DNA of 64,000 nucleotides from CAVSQX01 sp963730225 (lineage in GTDB: Bacteria; Planctomycetota; Phycisphaerae; Tepidisphaerales; Tepidisphaeraceae), in assembly GCA_963730225.1 (NCBI GenBank), contig CAVSQX010000004.1:1488001-1552000 (forward strand). The letters are read 5' to 3'. The notes beneath the pieces were generated by a model, which had not been told where the DNA came from, made no database searches, and saw only the letters and a program-made list of their open reading frames with translations. This document shows, piece after piece, positions 10,247 through 20,100 of this stretch; the stretch's first letter is position 1; each line of letters opens with the position of its first letter. The translations under genes were made by a program, and so were the position numbers.

Positions 10247-10558
10247 TTTGATCCGGCAACTCTCACCGCCGAATTCACCCGGACCGGCGAATTACGAGTC
10301 ATATCGTAAAGCCATTTGCCAAATATATTTACATTTGAACCCACAGCGCTGGTTCCAGACCAGCTTCAAATCGCCCCATTTGGAAGCTCCATATTGTTCT
10401 AAACACAATAAGTCGATTTTCGTTGATTCGGGTCGATGGGTTCCTTACACTGAAGACTGCGTACTGGGTCTTAGCGCACTTCTGGTCTTGCGGAAACGAG
10501 GGTCTGGAAAACTGACGGCCTTCTTTGGGCCAAGGCGTGCCAGGCACGGGAGAAAACT
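10247..10558. other. Intergenic region upstream of PEP-CTERM gene
   Basis: 312 bp without a plausible gene. It contains the candidate promoter at 10423-10451. No terminator with a T-run was found after the GH38 gene. Confidence 0.5.
10423..10451 (+). promoter_or_regulatory. Candidate sigma70-type promoter
   Basis: TTGATT, a 17-bp spacer, then TACACT, about 108 bp upstream of the start at 10559. It matches by pattern only; planctomycete promoters are poorly conserved. Confidence 0.3.
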
Positions 10559-13013
10559 ATGCAGCGGCGGAGCAAACGATTGTGCGCTTTGGCGGCGCTG
10601 ACGAGTTTCCAACTGGCGATAACTCACGTGGCGTCGGCGGCCATCATTTGGGACAACAGCGGTACCAACCCCACGAATCCCACCGACGGCGGCGGAAGTT
10701 GGGACACGACTGCGGCGAACTGGTCGAGCGGCGCAGCCGACGCCGGCTGGGTTACCGGTAACACGGCCACAATCGGCAATAACAACGGACCCGCCGGCGT
10801 CATCACAATTGACGACACCTCAGGAACCGTCAGCGTTGCTGGCATCAACTTCAACGCCGCTGGCAGCGGCAATTACACCGTTGCCGCCAACAGCCTCGAC
10901 ACCCTTACTCTCACCAGCCCCACCGTTACGGTCAACGCCGGCAGCCCCACCATCAGCGCCTCCCATAACGGGTAGCGCGGGTCTGACACTTGGCGGCAAC
11001 GGCGCCCTCACGCTGACCGGCTCGAACAACTACTCTGGCGGCACCGTGGTAACCGGTGGAACCACCGGCGGCACGCTAAACGTCAACACCGGTGGCTCGC
11101 TGGGCGCGGCCGGCAATACCCTCACCATGGGGGTTTCCGGCGGGAGCCTGACGGATACCACGCCCGTCACCGTTAACTTAAACACCAGCGTGACAACCGG
11201 CGCTTTAACCGTCGACGTCAACAACGCCACCAGCCCTGCCACCGTCAATGTGTTAACCGTCGCCAGCGGACAGACAGCTACCGTGAATGGCGCCTCAACC
11301 GTAGGTTTGGGCAGCGCCACGACAGCGACAAACACCGTTCTGGACACGTACACGGGAACCGATGTCCCCGGCAGCGGGGGTGCGTTGCAAATCAACGGCA
11401 ATTTCACCGTCGGCGTGCCCAATACCAATGCCACCAGCACCAAGAACACCACGGTGGTCGATTTGTCGGCCTTGAGCAGTTTCTCGCTGACGTCCACCAG
11501 CAGCGGCACGCTGAACATCGGCGACGGAGTAAACACGCAGGGTAAGCTCACCCTTGCCAGCGGCACCGGCAGCGTCAACACCATCGACGTCAACACCATC
11601 AACCTCGGCGTCAGCGGATCCAGCAACGCCAATGCCGGCTGTGCCCTGACGTTAGGTTCCGGGGCAAACACCATCGAAGCCGGCGCGATCAACATCGGCA
11701 CCGGAAAATCGAGCGCCGTGATGCAGTTCGTAAGCGGCGCGCCAGCCGCAGCAAACGTGTTAATCGAGGGACTCAACGGCGTCGGCACGGCCAACATCAC
11801 CATCAGCAATGAAACCAGCGGCACCGCGACCAGCAACACCAGCTCTTTATTGCTCGCCGGGCACAATGCCACCGTTCAGGCCGGAACCGTGCTCGTCGGT
11901 CAGGCCAGCGGCAGCACCGCCGGAACATCCACCGGCACGGCGACTTTTGATACCGGCGTGTTCGACGTGGCCACGCTGAATATCGGCTTCGTCGGTGGAA
12001 GTTCGGCCCAGGCGTCCACCGGCGGGGCCAACGGTACATTCACTCTCGGCGGCGCCGCGGCCAACACCGCGGCCACCGGCGTCCTCAACGTCGGAACGTC
12101 GTCCTCGGCCGGAACATTCAATCTTGGCAGCAACACAGACACCAACGCATCGCCCGGCATCGCCACCGCCACCTTCACCGTTAACGGCGGGACCTCCAAT
12201 GTCTTTGCCAACATCAAGAACGCCAGCACCAAGGGAACCACCGTCGCCACGCTCAATCTCAACAGCGGCACACTCAACATGGAAGGCAACGCCATCGGCG
12301 GCGCAACCGCCAACAGCGGCAACGGCCCTGTCGCGGTGAATTTTCCGGCACTGGCCAACCTGGCAACCCTGGTCAACCTCGGCGGGGGCGGCATCAACGC
12401 CGCCGGCTTGACCATGAGCGGCGCCGGAACGCTCGTTCTATCCGGCGCCGACACCTATTCCGGCAACACCTCGATCAGCTCCGGCACCATCTCGCTAATG
12501 GGAAACTACACCGGCGGTGGGACTTTCACCGTCGCTTCCGGCGCGACCCTCAATGGCGTCGGGTCGACCAGCGGCTCGGTCAACGTAAGCCCCGGCGGCA
12601 TCTTGGCGCCGGGCGATGCGCTTGGAACCTTGAGCGTCGGCAGCACCACTTTGGCCGGCACCATGGATATCGGCCTCAACGATGCCAGCACTCCCCCGGT
12701 CGATCTGCTCAGCGACGCCGGTGTGCTGGACATCAGCAGCGCCACTTCCGCCGTTACCTTCAATGTCACGGGCACGCCGTCACAACCGGCATACGTTTTC
12801 GCTGACTATGGCTCGCTGGTGGGAACCGCCTTCGCCACCGTGAACAACCTTCCCGCCGGCTACACCATCAACTACGACTACCAGGGCAACAACCAGATCG
12901 CTCTGACCACCGTTCCCGAGCCAGCGTCACTGGGCCTGCTGGGCATTAGCGCCACGGCGCTTCTGGCACGACGACGGCAACGGAAATTCAGCGGCTTGCG
13001 TCCAACGGATTGA
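10559..13013 (+). CDS. PEP-CTERM autotransporter-like beta-repeat protein (one frameshift)
   Basis: The N-terminal signal peptide (MQRRSKRLCALAALTSFQL..) leads into an IWDNSGTNP..W.TTAANW motif typical of PEP-CTERM beta-repeat proteins. The first frame ends at 10975. The second continues from ITGSAGLTLGGNGALTLTGS through Ser/Thr/Gly/Asn-rich repeats (for example GAGTLVLSGADTYSGNTSI) to VPEPASLGLLG, a hydrophobic stretch and ARRRQRK at 13013. Removing one C from the CCC at 10962-10964 fuses the frames into SPTISASITGSAGLTLGG, exactly the expected pattern, and the total length is one base over. About 817 residues. A passenger-like beta-helix on the cell surface is inferred. Its 3' end overlaps the convergent pectate lyase gene by 26 bp. 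Confidence 0.8.
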
Positions 13014-14674
13014 CGTTGTTGCTCAGATCTTTCCAATTCACTTTTTTGCTCGGGTCGATCCCGTCGAGATATTTTTCGATGTTGGTGTAGCCATCACCGT
13101 TGCAATCCTTGGTGGCCAGATCGGGGTCGTGAATATCCAGGCCGTATTTCTCCTTCCATGAATCGGGAATGCCGTCGTTTTGCGTGTATTTGAGCGGCTC
13201 GCCCTCGTATTTCGGATATCCGCCGACCTGGCTGATGTCGGTGATGATTCCCTTGCCATCTTCGTACTGCACCTTGCCAGTGCGCAGTTTGCTCGACGGC
13301 GCGCTGATCCACCGAATCGCGCTTCGGAAGATTCGCGCCGCCGTGGTCGAGAACCGATTCATAAGCATCCTGCGCGGATTGAATGGTCACCGGGGCCATC
13401 GGAAACGGATGATCGACGCGGATGTGGCTGAACATCTCGGCGAGCTGGCTGTCGCTGAGAGTGTTTTCGGATTTGGTGACGTGTTCGAGCGCGAGTTGAA
13501 CGCCGCCGTTCCAGTTGTCGGCGCTGGCGGTTTCATCACCGACGATATAATTCCCGGCGACGTACCATTTGCCGTAGCGCGGAGTCGGATCGGGATGATG
13601 CTCCCAGGCCTGAATCAGGGCGATGCGGTTTTTCACGGTATCTTCGGTGGCCGGGCCGGGCTTGTAGTAATTGTTGATGCAGTTGAGGCGGGTTGTGTCG
13701 TCGCCGCCATCGAGCGAGCGGTGCTCCCAGTTAAAGATCACGTTGTTGATGAAGTTGAAATCGTACCCCATGCCGATACTGGCGTTGCGGGCGGTGTTGC
13801 TGGCCAACAGGTTGTGATGGAACGTGGAATTGCGTCCGCCCCACGTGCCGCCGAAGGCGTGTTTGTAGGTGTTGAGACCCTCGGTGATGATCGTCCACTG
13901 GATGGTGAGATTGAAGGTCGGAAGCTTCATGCGGTGCTTGGGATCGTCGTCGCCGGGAATCGGCTCGTACATGTGGCGATAGAGCGACAGCGTTTCATCC
14001 AGCCCCCAACTGCACGAGCAGTGATCGATGATGACATTGCCGATCGGATCGCCGCCCAGGGCGTCGTCCCGGTTGAAAATGTCGGTGATTCCGCGGCGAA
14101 AACGCATGTAGCGGATGACGGCATCGTGCGTGTTGATTTCCGTGGTTTGCCCGGCGATGCAGACGCCGTCGCCCGGCGCGGTGTGGCCGTCGATGGTGAT
14201 GTACGGTGCGCGGATGTCGATCGGACGTTCGAGATGGATGATGCCCGCGACGTTGAAGACGACGATGCGCGGGCCGGCCGCATCGCAGGCCTCGCGCAGC
14301 GTGCCGGGCCCGCTGTCGGCCAAGCTGGTGACGACAAAAACCCGCCCGCCGCGCCCTCCGAAGGTGTACATCCCCCCGCCTTCGGCCCCGGGGAATGCGG
14401 GAATTTCCGCCTGAGGAAGATCCTCCGCCTGCAACACCTTGGAGAAATAGAGCTTGCCCTTTTTGGCCCATTCGGCCAGCTCGGGCTGAATCTTCTGCCA
14501 GTTGGCGTCGTCGAGCTGATCCCACTTCGCTTCGTTGGCGGCGGCGGCAGCCGCGCCGGCGGGATCGTTCTTGGCGGCGGCTTCGGCGAAGGGGTTGCTG
14601 GCACGAACGATCGAAACGCCGCAGAAAAAAACCGCCGCGATCGCCGCGGCTCCGAGCAAAAGTCTCCTGCGCAT
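12988..14674 (-). CDS. Pectate lyase (PL1-like), secreted (one frameshift)
   Basis: The signal peptide (MRRRLLLGAAAIAAVFFCG) is followed by a right-handed beta-helix of the pectate lyase family: FPGAEGGGMYTFGGRGG, IVVFNVAGIIHLERPI, IDGHTAPGDGVCIAG and IIDHCSCSWGLDETLS, the conserved calcium/active-site strand. The enzyme cleaves polygalacturonate by beta-elimination. The frame breaks at SVDQRAVEQ. Another frame supplies RTGKVQYEDGKGIITDIS and the C-terminal calcium-type tail NDGIPDSWKEKYGLD..DCNGDGYTNIEKYLDG. Dropping one base of the TTT at 13288-13290 restores the match to the paralogue at 15356-17038. It starts 10 bp after the DUF3826 gene, so it is the last gene of a three-gene operon. Confidence 0.88.
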
Positions 14675-14684
14675 TAAATTCCTC

Positions 14685-15359
14685 TCAATTCATCACCGGC
14701 TCGGTGGCCGGGCCGGTTTGCCGCGCCTTCTGGGCCGCGCCCCAGTCTTTGTACGCCTGGGCGACATCGTGGCCGTGCTGGTCGAGGTAGTTGTTGATCT
14801 TTCCCTTGTACTTTTTGAAGATCGCCGATTTCTCGTTCATGCTCACGCCGTCGATCGCCTCTTCGCGGGCCTGCTTGAGCAGCTTGAGAATCATCGCCTT
14901 GTCCTCGTCGGTCAGGTTGGGCACGATCACGAGATAATTATTGTACGTCACCTCGACTTTGTTGACCGTCATTTTATCCTCGACCGTTTCGATCTGCTGC
15001 GGCGTCAACTCGGCGGCGAGGCTGGCGAGGAATTTATCGTGGAGAGATTTGCGGGCCGCGTCCTCTGCGGCTTTGTCGGCATCGGGGGCGTCGCTGGCGG
15101 TTTGCCAACCGTTCAGAGCGCGGTACTGGTCGATGATGATGTCGTGAACTTTCTGCGCCTTGGCGGGATCGTCGAGGTTCAGCGCCGCGACCATCGGGGC
15201 GACTCGCTTCTCCAGCGTTTGCGTGTACGCCGCTTCGGCGGCCGCTGAATCCTGTGTCGTCGGCTGGGTGGCGGGCTTTTTCTTTTTCGCCTGCGCCGGC
15301 AGAGCGAGAGCCAACACTACCAGCAATGACGCAGCGAATTTTCGCACGGAAAGCCTCAC
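14685..15359 (-). CDS. DUF3826 family secreted protein
   Basis: 224 residues. A signal peptide (MRLSVRKFAASLLVVLALALPAQA) is followed by a Lys-rich stretch and a mostly helical domain (EKRVAPMVAALNLDDPAKAQ, then ELTPQQIETVEDKMT and YNNYLVIVPNLTDEDKAMI). I recognise this as the DUF3826 family, often found beside pectate lyases in Bacteroidota and planctomycete pectin loci; its biochemical role is not known to me. The ATG overlaps the stop of the upstream pectate lyase by 4 bp, and the next pectate lyase begins 10 bp downstream. Co-translation with both lyases implies a role in pectin breakdown. Confidence 0.8.
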   Translation of the reverse strand: MRLSVRKFAASLLVVLALALPAQAKKKKPATQPTTQDSAAAEAAYTQTLEKRVAPMVAALNLDDPAKAQKVHDIIIDQYRALNGWQTASDAPDADKAAEDAARKSLHDKFLASLAAELTPQQIETVEDKMTVNKVEVTYNNYLVIVPNLTDEDKAMILKLLKQAREEAIDGVSMNEKSAIFKKYKGKINNYLDQHGHDVAQAYKDWGAAQKARQTGPATEPVMN

Positions 15360-17038
15360 CGATTTGCCGCCTGAGCTATCGCCGGCGGACGCAGCGCCGC
15401 GCCGTCGCCCAGCGGGTTCACGTTGTTCTTCAGATCCTTCCAGTCGATTTTTTTAGTCGGGTCCAGGCCGTCGAGATATTTCTCGATGTTGGTGTACCCG
15501 TCGCCGTTGCTGTCTTTGAAGGCCAGATCGGGATCGTGCTTGTCCAGGCCGTATTTGTCCTTCCACCAATCGGGAATGCCGTCGTTTTGCGGATAGGCGA
15601 TCAGCTGGCCCTTGTAATCGGGAAATCCGCCGACCTCGCTGATGTCGCTGATGATCCCCTTGCCGGCGGTGTAGACCACGGTATCGGTGCGCGTCTCCTC
15701 AACGGCGCGCTGATCCACCGAATCGCGCACTGGCAGCGTCGCGCCCGCTCCGGCCAGAACAGACTCGAAAGCGTCCTGCGCCGTCTGCACGGTGATCGGG
15801 GCCATCGGAAACGGCTGATCGACGCGCGAATCTTTCATCAGGGCGGCGATCTGAACCGGGTCTTCAACCATTCCGCGGGCGTCGGGATCATTCTCGATCG
15901 GGAATTGCACGCCCCCGTCCCAGTTGTCGGCCGTCACCTGCGGATCGCCGCCCATGAAGTTGCCGACGACATACCATTTCCCGAAATGCTTTTCCGTGCC
16001 CTTGCCGCGGTTGGGCTGGAGCAGCCCGATGCGATGGCTGATCGCCCCGTCGTTGGTGACCGGGCCGGGCAGGAAATAATTGTTGATGCAATTGACGCGC
16101 GACGTGTCGTCGCCGCCGTCGAGCGTGCGATGCCGCCAGTTGAAAACGACGTTGTTGACGAAGTTAAAATCGCCCCCCATGCCGATGCTACAGTTTCGGC
16201 CGGTGTTGCAGCAGAGCAGATTGTGGTGGAACGTGTCGTTGGTGCCGCCCCAGGTTCCGCCGAAGGCGTGGTTCTGCGGGTTGAGGGCTTCGCTGGAAAT
16301 CGTCCACTGAATCGTGATGTCGGGCGTCGGCAGCTTCAGGGCCTTGCCGCCGTTGGGGGGCTGGTACATGTGGCGATACAGCGAAATGTTTTCGTCCAAT
16401 CCCCAACTACACGAGCAGTGGTCGACGATGATGTTCCCCACGCCGTTGCCGCTCAGGGCATGATCGCGGAGGTACGGATCCGTGTACCCGCGGCGAAAGC
16501 GCAGATAGCGAATCACCACATCGTGCGTGTCAATGTCGGTCGTGCGCGGCCCGGCGATGCAAATGCCATCGCCGGGAGCGGTCTGCCCGGCGATGGTGAT
16601 GTAGGGAGCGCGAATCTCAACCGGAGTTTGCAGATGGATGATTCCCGCGACGCCGAAAACCACGACTCGCGGACCGGCGGATTCGAGTGCTTCACGGTAA
16701 GTTCTCGGCCCGCTGTCGGCCAGGCTGGTGACGACGAAAACTTTCCCGCCGCGTCCGCCGAAGCTGTACATGCCCCCGCCTTCGGCCCCGGGAAACGCCG
16801 GAATTCCCGCCTGCGGCAAATCGCCGGCTTTGCACGCCCAGGGAATGAACGGCTTGCCCCGGGCGGCCCATTCGGCGATCACCGGCTGAAGACTTTTCCA
16901 GTGCGCATCCTCCTGGGCTTCAATCGCATCCCATGCCGCCTGGCTGGTGGGTGAGAGATGATCGCGTACTTCGCGCGCCCCGGCCCACGTGCACAGAAAT
17001 ACAAGAAAGGCGCCGCCGAAGCCCAACTTTCTCCACAT
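15356..17038 (-). CDS. Pectate lyase (PL1-like), secreted
   Basis: 560 residues, intact. Signal peptide MWRKLGFGGAFLVFLCTWAGA. The PL beta-helix has the same order as its paralogue at 12988-14674: FPGAEGGGMYSFGGRGG, VVVFGVAGIIHLQTPV, IAGQTAPGDGICIAG, IVDHCSCSWGLDENIS. The C-terminal part is NDGIPDWWKDKYGLD followed by DSNGDGYTNIEKYLDGLDPT, a calcium-binding-like tail common in planctomycete secreted enzymes. It is the first gene of the PL / DUF3826 / PL operon and overlaps DUF3826 by 4 bp. Together the lyases should depolymerise homogalacturonan. The two lyases are clearly duplicated but diverged. Confidence 0.92.
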   Translation of the reverse strand: MWRKLGFGGAFLVFLCTWAGAREVRDHLSPTSQAAWDAIEAQEDAHWKSLQPVIAEWAARGKPFIPWACKAGDLPQAGIPAFPGAEGGGMYSFGGRGGKVFVVTSLADSGPRTYREALESAGPRVVVFGVAGIIHLQTPVEIRAPYITIAGQTAPGDGICIAGPRTTDIDTHDVVIRYLRFRRGYTDPYLRDHALSGNGVGNIIVDHCSCSWGLDENISLYRHMYQPPNGGKALKLPTPDITIQWTISSEALNPQNHAFGGTWGGTNDTFHHNLLCCNTGRNCSIGMGGDFNFVNNVVFNWRHRTLDGGDDTSRVNCINNYFLPGPVTNDGAISHRIGLLQPNRGKGTEKHFGKWYVVGNFMGGDPQVTADNWDGGVQFPIENDPDARGMVEDPVQIAALMKDSRVDQPFPMAPITVQTAQDAFESVLAGAGATLPVRDSVDQRAVEETRTDTVVYTAGKGIISDISEVGGFPDYKGQLIAYPQNDGIPDWWKDKYGLDKHDPDLAFKDSNGDGYTNIEKYLDGLDPTKKIDWKDLKNNVNPLGDGAALRPPAIAQAANR

Positions 17039-17064
17039 GGCAAACCCGAAACCTTCCCATCAAG

Positions 17065-17103
17065 AAAAAAGCGTCGGCCCGCCGATTGTGCGCAGGCCGA
17101 CGC
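17065..17103 (-). terminator. Rho-independent terminator (minus strand)
   Basis: On the minus strand, GCGTCGGCC, a 15-nt loop and GGCCGACGC are followed by six T (the A-run at 17065-17070 on plus). It lies 11 bp downstream of the stop of the large PEP-CTERM gene at 17115 and upstream of the pectate lyase start at 17038, so it separates those transcripts. Confidence 0.8.
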
Positions 17104-17114
17104 CGCGGAGGCTA

Positions 17115-20100
17115 CTAGTCGGTCCTGTGATTTCTTCGCCGTCGCCTGAGGAAACCGATCGCCGCGACGCCGAGCAAACCGATGCTGGCCGGCTCCGGCA
17201 CAGCCGACGCTGAACCACCGGCGATCTGCGCGGTGTTGGATGCGACCATTTCCGCTGGTCCAGCCGCCAGGCTCGTGCCTTGGGTGTTGAAGGCGTTGTC
17301 GATGAGCGTGTAATCGTCGCCGTTGACAACGCCGTCGTAATTGAAATCGCCGTTGTGCCAACCGGTCAGGCTGTTGTTGAAGCCGTTGTCGATCAACGTG
17401 TAGTCGCTGCCGTTGACGACACCGTCGAGATTGGCGTCGCCGAAGTAGGTGTATTTCACCAGCACGTCGGTGCTGGTGACCGGCTGGCCGTCGAACGTGC
17501 CCAACAGCGTGCCGCCGCCGCCGTTGCTATTCAGCTCGATGCCGATGGCGGTGTTGCTGGTCGCGGCGGCGGCGCTGGAGAGAATGCCGGAACTGCCGTT
17601 CCAGCTACCTCCGTTGTAGCCCGCTTTGACCGCCGCCGTGATCGCCGACTGACTGCCGTTGTGCACGATCATGTCGTTGCCGCTCAGATCGAGGACGCCC
17701 GACACGCTCAGCCCGCCCACGGTCAGCAAAGTGCGATTGGCATGAGCGGACGGAGCGGCGATGGTCGTCTTCCCGCCGGAGGCGACGGTCAGACTCGCCA
17801 AGGTGCGGCCGAAAATTCCCGCGCCGGTCGAGGCGGCGAAGTTGGCCGTGCCGTCGACGGTCAGATTCGTCGTCGAAGGAAGCGTGCCGGTGGCCGTAAC
17901 GTTCAACGTGCCAAGCGAAACGGTCGTGTTGCCGTTGTAGGTGTTGGCGGCGGAGAGAGTCAGGGCGTCTGTGCCGATCTTGCTCAGATTTCCCGTGCCG
18001 GTGATCGGCCCGGAAAGGGAGATATTCCCGGTTCCGCCGATCGAGCTGCTGGATTGCAGCGTGACTCCGGAGACTTGCGGCGTTGAGAACGTCACCCCCC
18101 CGCTGCCGGTCGCCGACGTGAGCGACGCCGTGGAAGTGGAGGAATATCCGCTTCCCGCCACCGACTCCTGGGTGCCGACGAGAATGAAATTGCTGTTGTT
18201 GCTGGCGATAATCACGCCGGTTCCGCCACCGCCGCCGGAGAACGTGAGCATGGGAGCCGATGTGTAACCGGAGCCGGGATTGGTCACGGTGAGATTGACA
18301 ACGCCCCCGCCCGATTGCGTCGCGGTCATGGTTGCGCCGGTTCCACCGCCGCCGCTGAGCGTCACGGTGGGACCGGACGTGAATCCGGAGCCGACGTTGC
18401 TGATCGTAAACAGCGCGCTGGTCAGCCCCAGCAGCGGGGTGGTGACATCGCCGGCGCCGCCGCCGGTGACATTGATCGAGGCGTTGCCGGAAATTCCCGA
18501 GCCCGCCGCGGTGGCGACCACAGCTTTGACGCCGGTGGTCACGGAAGCGGCCGTCGCACTGCTGTTTCCCAGCGTGCCGCCGTTGAGGAAGATCGGCTCG
18601 GTCAGAGCCTGTCCATCCAGATCGAGCGTGCCACCGCTGTTCACGGTCGTCCCGTTACCCAGAGCCGCATTGACGGCCACGGGAATGCCGAAGTTCAACG
18701 CCCCGGCGACGGCGGGCTGAAGCGTGCCGCCGCTGACCGTCGTCGACCCGAGATAAGTGTTGGCCGCATTCAAAGTCAGCGTGCCCGCCCCCGCCTTGCC
18801 CAGCCCGCCGACGCCGCTGTTGCCGATGGAGTTGGCAAACGTGACGTTGTTTCCGTTGGTGTCGATCGTGCCGCCGCCGATTCCCAGCGTGACGGTTCGC
18901 GTCGAGACATCGGGCGGGCTGCCTAAACCACTGGCGTACTGAAGCGTGCCGCCGGCGAAGTTGATCGCGGTGCCCGCGCCAAGATTGCTCAGCGTGGAGA
19001 AGTTGAGGTCTCCACCGTTCAGTGCCACCGCTCCGGTGAACGTGTTGGTTCCGCGTAGCAGCCAGGTGCCGGTTCCGGTTTTCGCAATCGAAAGCTGGCC
19101 CGTCGGCGAATCCGTCAACACGCTCGACAGCGTATTCTGGCCCGTATTGCTGCCGGTCAGCGTCAGCGTGCGGGCCTGGCTGCCGAAGGTGAGCGTGTCA
19201 GGCCCGGTGCTGGCGGTCGCTGGATTTTTGCTCAGCGTCAGCGAGGTCAGCGAGTTGATCGACTTGAGCGTCGTGGAACTCGCCAAGTCGCCGGCGGCAT
19301 CGGTCACCGTCCAGCCGGGAAGGATGTTGGAGATATCGCCGGTGATCGTGATCACCGCCGTCGTCGTCACGAGCGTGGCGACGCTCAGCGAGCCGGTGAA
19401 ATCGGTAACCGCTTCCGCTCCGGCGTTGGTGAAGTTCACCGTGCCGGCGCCGGAGGAATCCAGCGTCGCGCCGGTCGGCCCGATGGTGAACAGGCGATTG
19501 GTCGTGACGTTGCTGGTGCCGGAATACTGGAACGTGCCGCCGTTGAGCACCAGGTTCGCCGCGTTGCCTACGGCTGAATTGCCGATCGAGCTGGCGCCGT
19601 CGGCCAACTGGGCGACGGACAAAATCGGATTCACATAGGAAACGGTCGGCGTGACGATGTTGTTGATGGTCAGGTAGTTGGGGATGTAGGTTCCCTGAAC
19701 GGTTGTCGTGCCGGAGTAGCTGTTGGTCGAAGCCAGCAGAACGGTTCCGCCGTTGACGACCGCCAGCGAGTTGGGTCCCGCGCCGCCGGCGGTGTCGTTC
19801 AGAGCGTTGGTGTTGGACAGCGTCAGCTTCCCACCGCCGCCCAGGCGATACGTGCTGTTGGCGGGAGTGATGGTTCCGGTATAGACAACGCCGGCCGCGA
19901 CAGCGCCGACGCTCATGCCGTTGAGCGTGGCCAGAGTGCCGCTGATGAAATCGAGATCGACGGCCGCATCGCTGGAGGCCAGAGCCAAACCACCGACCGA
20001 CGCGGTGTTGAGCTGCGCGAGGAAAGCCGGATTCGTCGAGCCGGTCAGAATGCCAACTGCGCCGCCTTCGGCCGCGGTAATGGAATTGTTGGCGATCGAA

